Assembly (NCBI GenBank): GCA_900552385.1
Contig: URZI01000009.1
Coordinates: 1 to 64,000, forward strand
Direction of reading: 5' to 3'
Length of the DNA stretch: 64,000 nucleotides
Origin: an uncultured Collinsella sp.
GTDB lineage: Bacteria > Actinomycetota > Coriobacteriia > Coriobacteriales > Coriobacteriaceae
The translations under genes were made by a program, and so were the position numbers. Below the pieces are notes generated by a model, which saw only the letters and a list, made by a program, of their open reading frames with translations, was not told the DNA's origin and did no database searches. How positions within the stretch are numbered: position 1 is the stretch's first letter; each line of letters opens with the position of its first letter. This document shows, piece by piece, positions 29,957 through 37,990 of this stretch.

Positions 29957-31873
29957 ATGGAAGAGGCCTATCGTCAAGCACGCAAGCGCGGCGAGCAAGG
30001 ACGTCGACGCGCCATTAGCCAAAGCGAGCATCCATACCTTACGGACCTCGATAGCTTGGTTACTCAGCTCCCCTTAGGTCAGCGAGAGAATGTCGGCCTG
30101 CGGGATATTCCGCTCGAAATGGTCGTCGGCACGGTCACCAAGGGCCGTCAGTCCGCCTTTTCGTGTAACTTTATGCCCCTGCTTCCGTTTACCACCGAGT
30201 TCGCCCGCAAGTGGTCCAACCTCTACGACATCCAGGTGACCGAGGGCTATCGCGACCCCGTCATCGTCACCGAGTTCATGCATCGGTTCTATGTCCAAGA
30301 AGGCAACAAACGCGTCAGTGTCCTCAAATTCCTAGACGCCCCGACGGTTTCGGCCAAGGTCACCCGTCTCTACCCCGGCACATGGGATTCCGTCGAAAGC
30401 CGCCTGTACGGCGAGTTCTGCGTGTTTTGGCGCGTCTGCCCCCTATACGAGATCGAGTTCTCGCGTGAGGGAAGCTACGAGACGCTCGCCAAGATGCTCG
30501 GTCAGAACCTTATCGAAAAATGGCCGCAGAAAAAGGTCGACTACCTGCGCCACACCTTCCTGCTCTTTAAGCGTGCCCACCTTCGCGCAGGCGGCGATCA
30601 CCTGGACATTACGCCCGCCGACGCCATGCTCGTCTACCTCAATGTGTACAACCAGGACCGCCTGCTGGATACGCCGACGGATATCGTCGTAAACCGTCTG
30701 TGCAAGATCTGGCGCGAGCTGGTCATTGCCGGCAAAAATGACGAGGACAAGGTCGATCTCGTCGAAGCACCGAGCGTCGACGAGGAGGAGACGCCCGCCA
30801 AGTCCACCTCTGGCGTGCTCAACTTCTTTATGGGCAAGACCGTCTACTCGACGGCCAACCCCCTGCGCATCGCCTTTATCCATGAGTTCCCCTGTGCGAC
30901 GTCGAGCTGGGACAGCCTGCACGACCAAGGGCGTCAGTATCTCGATGAGCACTTTGGCGGTATCGTGCGCACCGAGGCGTTCGAGGACTGTCACGATCCG
31001 GATGTGTTCTACGCCGCCGTGGAAACGGCTGTCAAACATGGAGCAAACGTCATCTTCTCGACCTCGCACCGCCTGATGGAATACACGCTCAGGGCTGCCG
31101 TTGAGTATCCCCGGGTTCGGTTCCTCAACTGCTCTATCGGCCTTCCCCATCAAAGCGTCCGTTCGTACTTTGGCAAGATGTACGAGGCCAAGTTTCTGCT
31201 GGGCGCCCTTGCGGCCAGCATGGCGGACAACCACCGCATCGGTTACCACGCGTCGGTCTTCGCCTCGGGCGCACTCAGCGAGATCAACGCCTTTGCGATT
31301 GGCGCCTCGCTGCTCGACCCGCGCGCGCAGGTCATCCTCACCTGGGGCGATGTTCCCGCCGGTGGTCTTGCCGAAGCCATGTGCCGCGAAGGCGTAAGCG
31401 TCATGACCGGCGCTGACATGTCAAAGTCGCTCGAAGACCCAACGGCCTACGGGCTTCACCGCTTGGTCGACGGCAAAGTCACCGGCATCGCCATGCCCGT
31501 ATGGAACTGGGGCCGTTACTACGAGCTCATCGTTCGCAGCCTTCTTCACGGCACGTGGGACGAGACCAGCGACGACAACCAAGTGCGCGCTGTCAACTAC
31601 TGGTATGGCATGAGCTCCGGCGTTATCGACATCCGTTACGCTCCGGGCCTACCCTACCAAACGCGCAAACTCGTGCAGTTGCTCCGCAACGGCATTGTTG
31701 AGGGATCCATCAACCCCTTTGGCGGCGAGCTCCACAGCCAGAACGGCGTGGTACAGATCGAAGGCTTCCCTCCGCTGCCGAGCACGCAGATTGTCGAGAT
31801 GAATTGGCTGGCGGACAACGTGGTAGGCACCATTCCGCAGCTCGACGATGAGCCGAAAGTCCCTGCCCTATGA
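29957..31873 (+). CDS. cytoplasmic ParB-like / BMP (PnrA-like) fusion protein
   Basis: The 638-residue protein joins two parts. Residues about 45-130 resemble a ParB/sulfiredoxin-like domain (IPLEMVVGT, then FYVQEGNKRVSVLKFL, where the EGNKR stretch matches the nucleotide-binding helix of that fold). Residues about 300-620 resemble the BMP/PnrA nucleoside-binding family (LRIAFIHE, ANVIFSTSHRLMEY, GYHASVFASGALSEINAFAIG). There is no signal peptide or lipobox, unlike the binding proteins of transporters, so it should stay in the cytoplasm. It overlaps the metallophosphoesterase gene by 4 bases. A role in sensing nucleosides or nucleotides is an inference. Confidence 0.8.
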   Translation: MEEAYRQARKRGEQGRRRAISQSEHPYLTDLDSLVTQLPLGQRENVGLRDIPLEMVVGTVTKGRQSAFSCNFMPLLPFTTEFARKWSNLYDIQVTEGYRDPVIVTEFMHRFYVQEGNKRVSVLKFLDAPTVSAKVTRLYPGTWDSVESRLYGEFCVFWRVCPLYEIEFSREGSYETLAKMLGQNLIEKWPQKKVDYLRHTFLLFKRAHLRAGGDHLDITPADAMLVYLNVYNQDRLLDTPTDIVVNRLCKIWRELVIAGKNDEDKVDLVEAPSVDEEETPAKSTSGVLNFFMGKTVYSTANPLRIAFIHEFPCATSSWDSLHDQGRQYLDEHFGGIVRTEAFEDCHDPDVFYAAVETAVKHGANVIFSTSHRLMEYTLRAAVEYPRVRFLNCSIGLPHQSVRSYFGKMYEAKFLLGALAASMADNHRIGYHASVFASGALSEINAFAIGASLLDPRAQVILTWGDVPAGGLAEAMCREGVSVMTGADMSKSLEDPTAYGLHRLVDGKVTGIAMPVWNWGRYYELIVRSLLHGTWDETSDDNQVRAVNYWYGMSSGVIDIRYAPGLPYQTRKLVQLLRNGIVEGSINPFGGELHSQNGVVQIEGFPPLPSTQIVEMNWLADNVVGTIPQLDDEPKVPAL

Positions 31874-32580
31874 AAATCCTTGCCATAGCCGATACCGAAG
31901 AACGATGCCTTTGGGAGTGCTTTCGCAAGGAACGCTTTGAGGGAGTCGACCTGATTTTGTCCGCCGGCGATCTGGACCCGGACTATCTTGAGTTTTTGGT
32001 TACGGTCATCAACAAACCGCTCATCTACGTGCGCGGCAATCACGATGACCGCTACGCACGTCACGCACCGGGTGGATGTATCTGCGTAGAGGACAGCGTG
32101 TACACGTACCGAGGGATTCGCATTGCGGGCCTTGGCGGGTCCATGCGTTATCGCGACGGCGCCAACATGTACACCGAACGCGAGATGTCCAAGCGCATGC
32201 GTAAGCTGTCGCGTAAGGTTAGGATGGTCGGCGGGTGCGACATTCTGCTTACCCATGCACCCGCCGCCGGTATGGGTGATCTGGACGATCTGCCGCATCG
32301 AGGATTCGAGTGCTTTAACACAGCACTCGAATCCTGGAATCCCGACTACATGGTGCACGGGCATGTGCACCAAAGCTACGGTTGCGATTTTCAGCGCGAG
32401 CGTCAGCATGTGTGTGGAACGACGATCATCAACGCCTGCGGCTATACGCAGTTTGAGCTCGACCAGACGCACTACCCCATCCGCGGCTGGCAAGCAGCTT
32501 GGCTCAACTCACAAACCATGCGCCGCGAGCTCAAACGCCACGAAGCCATCGAGCCCTCAACCGCAAGAACACCCTGGTAA
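31870..32580 (+). CDS. metallophosphoesterase, YfcE-like
   Basis: The 236-residue protein has the calcineurin-like phosphoesterase pattern: D8 in AIADTEE, GD at 33-34, GNHDD at 56-60, H129 in THAP and GHVH at 164-167. The first motif, normally D-x-H, reads D-T-E, so one metal ligand is changed. The ATG overlaps the stop of the ParB/BMP gene (ATGA), indicating coupled translation and a shared function. The likely substrates are phosphodiesters or nucleotides. Confidence 0.85.
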   Translation: MKILAIADTEERCLWECFRKERFEGVDLILSAGDLDPDYLEFLVTVINKPLIYVRGNHDDRYARHAPGGCICVEDSVYTYRGIRIAGLGGSMRYRDGANMYTEREMSKRMRKLSRKVRMVGGCDILLTHAPAAGMGDLDDLPHRGFECFNTALESWNPDYMVHGHVHQSYGCDFQRERQHVCGTTIINACGYTQFELDQTHYPIRGWQAAWLNSQTMRRELKRHEAIEPSTARTPW

Positions 32581-32618
32581 CCACCACAAAGAGGACACTG
32601 TCCCCTTTGTGGTGCTTT
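32581..32618 (+). terminator. hairpin terminator with GGACACTGTCC core
   Basis: CACCACAAAG pairs with CTTTGTGGTG and ends in CTTTTG. The inner part carries AGGACACTGTCCCC, related to the other GGGGAC hairpins. Confidence 0.65.
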
Positions 32619-32631
32619 TGACGCGATAGCA

Positions 32632-32669
32632 AGAAACCCGGTCCTGCACAAGGCAGAACCGGGTTTCTT
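32632..32669. terminator. terminator between convergent genes, serves rplA
   Basis: AGAAACCCGGT and ACCGGGTTTCT form an almost perfect stem with T-rich flanks on both strands, so it can stop transcription from both sides. Confidence 0.8.
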
Positions 32670-32705
32670 TAGCAATGCTTGCTGTACTCAGGCAGTAACT
32701 GTTAG

Positions 32706-33413
32706 TTACTCAGCCAGGAAGTCACGCTGGACAGCGGGATCGACCTTGACGCCAGGGCCCATGGTGGAAGACACGGAGATGGACTTGACGTACTTGCCCT
32801 TAGCAGAAGAGGGCTTGACGCGCAGAATCTCGGTGTACAGGGCAGCGTAGTTCTCGACGAGCTGCTGCTCAGAGAAGGACTTCTTGCCCAGGGGCACGTG
32901 GCAGATGCCATAGCGGTCAGCGCGGTACTCAACGCGGCCAGCCTTGAGCTCGGAGACCATCTTGGCGACGTCCATGGTCACGGTGCCGAGCTTGGGGTTT
33001 GGCATGAGGCCACGGGGACCAAGGATCTTACCGATGCGGCCAACCTTGGCCATCATGTTCGGCGTAGCGATAGCGGCGTCGAAGTTGATCTCGCCCTTCT
33101 GAATCTGGGCGACGAGCTCGTCGGAACCGATGATGTCGGCGCCGGCAGCCTCGGCCTCGCGGGCCTTCTCGCCCTCGGCGAAGACGGCAACACGAACGGT
33201 CTTGCCGGTGCCGTGGGGCAGGGAGATGGAACCACGGATGTTCTGGTCAGCCTTACGAGTATCGATGCCCAGACGGAAGTGGGCCTCGACGGTCTCGTCG
33301 AACTTGGCGGTGTCGAGCTCCTTGATGAGCTTGGCAGCCTGAAGGGGGGTGTAGAGCGTGGCGCGGTCGATCTTCTCGGCAGCGGCGTTATAGCTCTTAC
33401 CATGCTTAGCCAT
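32706..33413 (-). CDS. rplA: ribosomal protein uL1
   Basis: The 235-residue protein binds 23S rRNA at the L1 stalk and often represses its own operon. It begins MAKHGKSY and contains GRIGKILGPRGLMPNPKLGTV, the family signature. The ATG at 33413 is preferred over one 6 bases upstream because AGGAGG then lies at a normal distance. It follows rplK by about 117 bases; this gap has a GC-rich hairpin but no clear T run. Confidence 0.97.
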   Translation of the reverse strand: MAKHGKSYNAAAEKIDRATLYTPLQAAKLIKELDTAKFDETVEAHFRLGIDTRKADQNIRGSISLPHGTGKTVRVAVFAEGEKAREAEAAGADIIGSDELVAQIQKGEINFDAAIATPNMMAKVGRIGKILGPRGLMPNPKLGTVTMDVAKMVSELKAGRVEYRADRYGICHVPLGKKSFSEQQLVENYAALYTEILRVKPSSAKGKYVKSISVSSTMGPGVKVDPAVQRDFLAE

Positions 33414-33530
33414 GTGCATTACCTCCTGTGGTTAAACGGGCGTGAGCCCTCCCACATCGTATCGTGTGCCCTATTGCACACATTTAACGGGCGCCCCGGT
33501 CGGAGCACCCGTCGTTACCATAAGAAATCG

Positions 33531-33959
33531 CTACTCAGCGATGGTGACGCCCATGGAACGGGCGGTACCGGCGATGATCTTCTTGGCGGCGTCAATGTCA
33601 TTGGCATTGAGGTCCGGCATCTTGATCTCGGCGATCTTGGTGAGCTGCTCCTGGGAGAGCTGGCCAACCTTGTCGGCCTGGGGCTTAGCGGAACCAGACT
33701 TGAGGTTCAGCTCCTTCTTGATGAGGTGAGCCGCCGGCGGGGTCTTGGTGATGAAGGAGAAGGACTTATCCTCGTAGACAGAGATCTCAACGGGGATGAT
33801 GTCGCCCTTCTTGTCCTGCGTCTCGGCGTTAAAGGCCTGGCAGAACTGCATGATGTTCACGCCAGCAGCGCCCAGGGCGGGGCCGACGGGAGGAGCGGGG
33901 TTAGCTGCACCAGCAGGAATCTGGAGCTTAATGACGTTGGCAACCTTCTTCTCAGCCAT
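33531..33959 (-). CDS. rplK: ribosomal protein uL11
   Basis: The 142-residue protein binds the GTPase-associated region of 23S rRNA. It has the Pro-rich N-terminal segment GAANPAPPVGPALGAAGVNI and the C-terminal IAGTARSMG. The ATG at 33959 has AAAGGA 6 bases upstream. It lies between nusG and rplA in the conserved order. Confidence 0.97.
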   Translation of the reverse strand: MAEKKVANVIKLQIPAGAANPAPPVGPALGAAGVNIMQFCQAFNAETQDKKGDIIPVEISVYEDKSFSFITKTPPAAHLIKKELNLKSGSAKPQADKVGQLSQEQLTKIAEIKMPDLNANDIDAAKKIIAGTARSMGVTIAE

Positions 33960-34079
33960 GGTCATTCCTTTCGAATCACGAGTGTGAAGTACTTGCTATA
34001 TCGTAAGCACGCACGTGTTAGAAGCACTCCTGAGATGAGCAGTCACAGAAGAAGCACGCTCGCGCGAACGGACGAAAAC

Positions 34080-34616
34080 TTAAGCGATGACAGCGACCTG
34101 GTTAAAGTCGAGCTCGACCGGCGTCTCGCGGCCAAAGATCATCAGCGTGACCTTGAGCTTGCCAGCCTCGGTGTTAACCTCGGAGACCTTGCCATCAAAG
34201 TCGGTAAGCGGGCCATCGGTGACGCGGACGGACGTGCCGACCTGAATATCAACCGAAGTGCGCTTGGGCGAATCGCCCTTACCGGGACGACGAGTCATCT
34301 TGTTGTACTCGTCGCGGGAAAGCGGAGCGGGCTTGCCGTTGCCGCCTAGGAAACCGGTGACGCCAGGCGTGTTACGAACGCACGTCCAAGCATCGTCATC
34401 CATCTCCATGCGGACCAGGACATAACCCGGGAAAATCTTGGAATCCTTGGTCTCACGCTTGCCACCCTCTTTAATCTCGGTGACGCGCTCCATAGGAATC
34501 TCGATATCAAAGATACGGTCCTGCATGCCCATGGTCTCAATACGATGCTCGAGATCGGACTTTACGCGGTTCTCGTATCCAGAGTAAGTGTGAACGACGT
34601 ACCAACGCTTAGACAT
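34080..34616 (-). CDS. nusG: transcription termination/antitermination factor NusG
   Basis: The 178-residue protein binds RNA polymerase and links it to Rho or the ribosome. It has the NGN domain (RWYVVHTYSGYENRVK and FPGYVLVRMEMDDDAW) and a C-terminal KOW domain (GTSVRVTDGPLTDFDGKVSE). It starts 3 bases after the secE stop codon, as in most bacteria. Confidence 0.97.
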   Translation of the reverse strand: MSKRWYVVHTYSGYENRVKSDLEHRIETMGMQDRIFDIEIPMERVTEIKEGGKRETKDSKIFPGYVLVRMEMDDDAWTCVRNTPGVTGFLGGNGKPAPLSRDEYNKMTRRPGKGDSPKRTSVDIQVGTSVRVTDGPLTDFDGKVSEVNTEAGKLKVTLMIFGRETPVELDFNQVAVIA

Positions 34617-34619
34617 GGT

Positions 34620-34958
34620 TTAGCCCCTCAATCCAGAGAACAGAGCAAGAGCCTCGCCAAAGCCAGCATCGAGCAGAGCGATGACGACGCCGACGACGAC
34701 CAGAGAAGCGCAAACGACGACCGAGTAGTTCACGAGCTCCTTCTTATCGGGCCACGTGACACGCTTCATCTCGGACTTGACCGAAGCGAAATACTTCTTG
34801 GTGCGGGCGAAGAAACCAGGCTTCTCGTTCTTCTTGGACTTCGCAGCCTTCTCGTTCTTCTTGGCAACGGCCTTCTTGGCCTCAACCTTGGAGTTGGCGG
34901 CAGCTTTGTTGGCAGGTGCCGGCTGCTGAGCCTTCTTCTTGTTCTTCTTGTTGGCCAT
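34620..34958 (-). CDS. secE: preprotein translocase subunit SecE
   Basis: The 112-residue protein is the SecE subunit of the Sec translocon. A Lys/Ala-rich N-terminal extension (residues 1-48) precedes the conserved amphipathic helix (SVKSEMKRVTWPDKKEL) and a single membrane helix (VVVCASLVVVGVVIALL). The basic extension is longer than in short SecE proteins and is probably cytoplasmic and disordered. Confidence 0.95.
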   Translation of the reverse strand: MANKKNKKKAQQPAPANKAAANSKVEAKKAVAKKNEKAAKSKKNEKPGFFARTKKYFASVKSEMKRVTWPDKKELVNYSVVVCASLVVVGVVIALLDAGFGEALALFSGLRG

Positions 34959-35034
34959 TTGGGTTACCTCCGCGCAATGCGCTTATACATGAGTAAACCG
35001 TAAGCCCCCAAGTGGGAGCTTACGGAATAATGAC

Positions 35035-35110
35035 TGGCACGCCAGGAAGGACTCGAACCCTCAACACTCGGTTTTGGAGACCGATGCTCTACCAATTGAA
35101 CTACTGGCGT
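35035..35110 (-). tRNA. tRNA-Trp (CCA)
   Basis: The 76-base cloverleaf has a 7-bp acceptor stem (ACGCCAG / CTGGCGT), anticodon loop CTCCAAA with anticodon CCA, the GGTTCGAGTCC T-arm and an encoded 3' CCA. It lies between rpmG and secE. Confidence 0.95.
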
Positions 35111-35123
35111 ATGTGACTAGAGA

Positions 35124-35273
35124 CTAGCGAGTCTCTTTGTGCAGCGTGTGGTGACGGCACCAGGGGCAATACTTCTTGATCTCCATACGATCAGGCATGG
35201 TCGACTTGTTCTTGGTGGTCGTATAGTTGCGGCGCTTGCACTCAGTGCACGCAAGAGTAACTAGAGTACGCAT
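35124..35273 (-). CDS. rpmG: ribosomal protein bL33
   Basis: The 49-residue protein begins MRTLVTLACTEC and has two CxxC pairs (CTEC and CPWC), the zinc-binding form of bL33. GAAAGG lies upstream of the ATG. The gene is too short for common length cut-offs but is clear from composition and from its place next to tRNA-Trp and secE. Confidence 0.95.
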   Translation of the reverse strand: MRTLVTLACTECKRRNYTTTKNKSTMPDRMEIKKYCPWCRHHTLHKETR

Positions 35274-35318
35274 GTATCCTGAACCTTTCATTTCCGCCCC
35301 GTACGGGCACGAGTTGTT

Positions 35319-35348
35319 ACTTTATCAGCTCCACGTAAGTGCTGTCAA
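35319..35348 (-). promoter_or_regulatory. promoter of the rpmG-tRNA-Trp-secE-nusG group
   Basis: On the minus strand a perfect TTGACA is followed 18 bases later by TAAAGT (GATAAA at 16 bases is an alternative). It lies about 45 bases upstream of rpmG. Confidence 0.7.
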
Positions 35349-35488
35349 TGAAAACCTCGAGTCAATTGGTTCTCGGTGGATCCATTCATATTTGGAACAC
35401 ATCAATGAAGCCATCGAAATCTAATCGACGGTGCATCCAGGACCATTATCGATCCTCTCGACACCAGCAACGGCTCAATATCCATTGC

Positions 35489-35524
35489 AGAAAAGAACCC
35501 GGCACCCCTATAAGTGCCGGGTTC
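35489..35524 (-). terminator. tuf terminator
   Basis: A perfect 11-bp stem (GAACCCGGCAC / GTGCCGGGTTC) is followed by TTTTCT on the minus strand. Confidence 0.9.
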
Positions 35525-35552
35525 TCTAAGTCAGCTATATCAAAGAGCTAAT

Positions 35553-36743
35553 TTACTCAATGATCGTGGAGACGATGCCCGAACCGACGGTGTGGCCACC
35601 CTCGCGGATAGCGAAGCGCAGGCCCTCCTCCATGGCGATCGGGTGGATGAGATCGCCCTCGATGGTGATGTGGTCACCAGGCATAGCCATCTCGGTGCCC
35701 TCGGGGAGCTTGACCGTACCGGTAACGTCGGTGGTACGGAAGTAGAACTGAGGACGATAACCATCGAAGAACGGGGTGTGACGGCCGCCCTCCTCCTTGG
35801 TCAGAACGTAGATCTCGCCGGTGAACTTGGTGTGCGGGGTAACCGAACCGGGCTTGCAGAGAACCTGGCCGCGCTCGATGTCCTCGCGCTTGATGCCGCG
35901 GAGCAGCAGACCGACGTTGTCGCCAGCCTCGCAGAAGTCCATGGACTTACGGAACATCTCGATACCGGTAACGACGGTGTTCTGGGTATCCTTGATGCCG
36001 ACGATCTCGACGGGCTCGTTGAGCTTGAGCTCACCGCGCTCGACACGGCCGGTAGCAACGGTACCACGGCCGGAGATGGTCATAACGTCCTCAACGGCCA
36101 TCAGGAACGGGAGGTCGTTGTTACGAGCAGGCGTCGGGATGTACTCGTCGACGGCCTTCATGAGCTCGCGGATAGCGTCCATCCACTTGGCGTCGCCCTC
36201 GAGAGCGCCCAGAGCGGAACCACGGATGACGGGGATGTCGTCGCCGGGGAAATCGTACTCGGAGAGGAGCTCACGGGTCTCCATCTCGACGAGGTCGATG
36301 AGCTCGTCATCGTCGACCATGTCGCACTTGTTCAGGAAGACGACGATGTAGGGAACGCCGACCTGACGGGCGAGCAGGATGTGCTCGCGGGTCTGAGCCA
36401 TGGGGCCGTCGGTAGCGGCGATAACCAGGATAGCGCCGTCCATCTGAGCAGCGCCGGAGATCATGTTCTTGACGTAGTCAGCGTGGCCCGGGCAGTCAAC
36501 GTGAGCGTAGTGACGGGCAGCGGTCTCGTACTCAACGTGGGAGACGGAGATCGTAATGCCGCGCTCGCGCTCCTCGGGAGCCTTGTCGATGTTCTCGAAC
36601 GCAGTGAAGTCAGCCTTGCAGCCCTCGGTCTCGGAGAGAACCTTGGTGATGGCAGCGGTCAGCGTGGTCTTGCCGTGGTCGACGTGACCAATGGTGCCGA
36701 TGTTAACATGCGGCTTAGTGCGCTCAAACTTCTCTTTGGCCAT
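35553..36743 (-). CDS. tuf: elongation factor Tu
   Basis: The 396-residue GTPase brings aminoacyl-tRNA to the ribosome. It has GHVDHGKTT, the DCPGHADYVKNM segment, NKCDMVDD and SALGALEGD. GAGGAGGG precedes the ATG at 36743. It is flanked by tRNA genes on the same strand (Tyr, Thr, Met upstream; Trp downstream of rpmG). Confidence 0.98.
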   Translation of the reverse strand: MAKEKFERTKPHVNIGTIGHVDHGKTTLTAAITKVLSETEGCKADFTAFENIDKAPEERERGITISVSHVEYETAARHYAHVDCPGHADYVKNMISGAAQMDGAILVIAATDGPMAQTREHILLARQVGVPYIVVFLNKCDMVDDDELIDLVEMETRELLSEYDFPGDDIPVIRGSALGALEGDAKWMDAIRELMKAVDEYIPTPARNNDLPFLMAVEDVMTISGRGTVATGRVERGELKLNEPVEIVGIKDTQNTVVTGIEMFRKSMDFCEAGDNVGLLLRGIKREDIERGQVLCKPGSVTPHTKFTGEIYVLTKEEGGRHTPFFDGYRPQFYFRTTDVTGTVKLPEGTEMAMPGDHITIEGDLIHPIAMEEGLRFAIREGGHTVGSGIVSTIIE

Positions 36744-36798
36744 AAAGCCCTCCTCTAAACAGGTCGTCCCCGGACGGGACTTTGCCTTTATACCATAG

Positions 36799-36828
36799 TG
36801 GCCTCTCAACATACTATTGAGAAGCCAC
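36799..36828 (-). repeat. hairpin between tRNA-Met and tuf
   Basis: GTGGCTTCTCAA pairs with TTGAGAGGCCAC with one mismatch. It may mark RNA processing between the tRNA transcript and tuf. Confidence 0.45.
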
Positions 36829-36839
36829 CGTGTTACCTA

Positions 36840-36916
36840 TGGTAGCGGTGACTGGATTCGAACCAGTGACGCCACGGGTATGAACCGTGTGCTCTAACCA
36901 ACTGAGCTACACCGCC
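36840..36916 (-). tRNA. tRNA-Met (CAT)
   Basis: The 77-base cloverleaf has acceptor GGCGGTG / CACCGCT, anticodon loop TTCATAC with anticodon CAT, T-arm GGTTCGAATCC and encoded CCA. The paired acceptor end fits an elongator rather than an initiator tRNA. Confidence 0.93.
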
Positions 36917-36919
36917 GGA

Positions 36920-36995
36920 TGGAGCCTGCAACCAGACTTGAACTGGTGACCTCTTCGTTACCAACGAAGTGCTCTACCGACTGAGCTATACAGGC
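36920..36995 (-). tRNA. tRNA-Thr (GGT)
   Basis: The 76-base cloverleaf has acceptor GCCTGTA / TGCAGGC, anticodon GGT in CGTTGGTAACG, and an encoded CCA. Confidence 0.95.
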
Positions 36996-37005
36996 ACTTG
37001 ACGGG

Positions 37006-37087
37006 TGGGAGCTATAGGATTCGAACCTATGTAGGCAGAGCCAACGGGTTTACAGCCCGTCCCCATTAACCACTCGGGCAAACTCCC
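37006..37087 (-). tRNA. tRNA-Tyr (GTA)
   Basis: The 82-base class II tRNA has acceptor GGGAGTT / AGCTCCC, anticodon GTA in GGGCTGTAAACCC, and a long variable arm. The 3' end reads CCC instead of an encoded CCA. Confidence 0.93.
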
Positions 37088-37446
37088 AATCGTTCAAGTA
37101 TCCGCAGGTTCTTTGGTCTTTTGGACCGCCGCCCCCGCGAACGAAGAAGATAATACGATGCAACCTTGGGGGCTGTCAACGAAAACCTCTAGATACACGG
37201 TTCCGGGCGTATCTATATAGCTGTGACCTGCGGTTTTGTTGAGTTTGGATATGAAGGACGGTGGTTTTGGATACTGAGGTGACGTTTCCCGAGGTAACAC
37301 TTTGGTGTAGTGGAGTACACCTTCAGTATCGAACTTCGATAACAGCCTATTTGCACCTATATATAGGTCGAGATCGGGGCTTCCCAGACAGAAGATTGCT
37401 CTTCCCAGCAAAATCGAGCGTGGATTTTCTTCCGTTTGAAATCGAG

Positions 37447-37504
37447 CGTGGATAATCTGCCACTTTTGGCGTGTCCCCATGGCCAAAGTGGCAGATTATC
37501 CACG
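37447..37504. repeat. palindrome A in the left flank of the element
   Basis: Perfect 17-bp arms (CGTGGATAATCTGCCAC / GTGGCAGATTATCCACG) lie at 37447-37463 and 37488-37504. Extra copies of parts of the arm (GATAATCCACG at 37516-37526, GAGCGTGGA near 37416) lie close by. A run of nine G is at 37531-37539. The rest of 37088-37446 holds no gene that I can support. Confidence 0.85.
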
Positions 37505-37562
37505 TTCGTTCATCCGATAATCCACGCTCAGGGGGGGGGCAACCGAGCTCGACACGGCTTTT

Positions 37563-37618
37563 GTCTCGATCTGTAACATATAGAGAACATTTTCTCCCCT
37601 ATCTGTTACAGGTTGAGA
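37563..37618. repeat. palindrome B (TCTGTAACA family)
   Basis: GTCTCGATCTGTAACA at 37563-37578 is matched by TGTTACAGGTTGAGA at 37604-37618. Confidence 0.8.
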
Positions 37619-37642
37619 TATTACGCAGAGACCCCAGCTTAC

Positions 37643-37699
37643 GTCTCATTCTGTAACAGTACGAACGGTTTTCCGCCCCTTCGTGTTACAGATCGAGAC
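37643..37699. repeat. palindrome C (same family as B)
   Basis: GTCTCATTCTGTAACA at 37643-37658 is matched by TGTTACAGATCGAGAC at 37684-37699. B and C share the same arms and length and are tandem copies of one palindromic element. Confidence 0.8.
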
Positions 37700-37753
37700 A
37701 AATCTGAAGCTTGGCCGGTGCCAAACCCGCTGACTTATCGACATAAATAGAAA

Positions 37754-37784
37754 CGGGCCCTGTCCCACAAGGGAACAGAGCCCG
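37754..37784 (-). terminator. terminator just left of the element
   Basis: CGGGCTCTGTTCCC pairs imperfectly with GGGACAGGGCCCG, followed by TTTCTATTT on the minus strand. It probably served the tRNA-Thr transcript before insertion. Confidence 0.6.
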
Positions 37785-37790
37785 AAACTC

Positions 37791-37836
37791 TCATGGAGCC
37801 AGTGACAGGAATCGAACCTGCAACCCACTGATTACA
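37791..37836. other. attL: left direct repeat of the integrated element
   Basis: These 46 bases are identical to 52181-52226, the 3' half of tRNA-Thr(TGT) plus a few flanking bases. This is the duplicated remnant left by integration. It ends in the anticodon loop and is not a functional tRNA. Confidence 0.92.
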
Positions 37837-37950
37837 TCGTTTTCCATTCTGGTTAATAGCGTCCATCTGCGACTATAGCGACCGTAACCTCGCCTTTTTC
37901 TTTCGTTTTCCGCTTATAGTCTCACTTGAGACGTCTCCGAAACAGTCAAA

Positions 37951-37981
37951 TTGCACACTCATTGCACACGCGATTGCACAC
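37951..37981. promoter_or_regulatory. left arm-type integrase repeats
   Basis: TTGCACAC occurs three times (37951, 37962 and 37974) with spacing of 11-12 bases, between attL and the integrase gene. A matching triplet lies next to attR, as expected for integrase or excisionase binding sites. Confidence 0.65.
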
Positions 37982-37990
37982 GGAGGGACA

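Noticed and set aside
32898..34349. 483-codon plus-strand frame over rplA, rplK and nusG
   Set aside because: It crosses three conserved genes and the gaps between them on the opposite strand.
37791..37836. A tRNA gene at the left end of the element
   Set aside because: Only the 3' half of tRNA-Thr is present; D-arm and 5' acceptor strand are missing. It is an attachment-site remnant.
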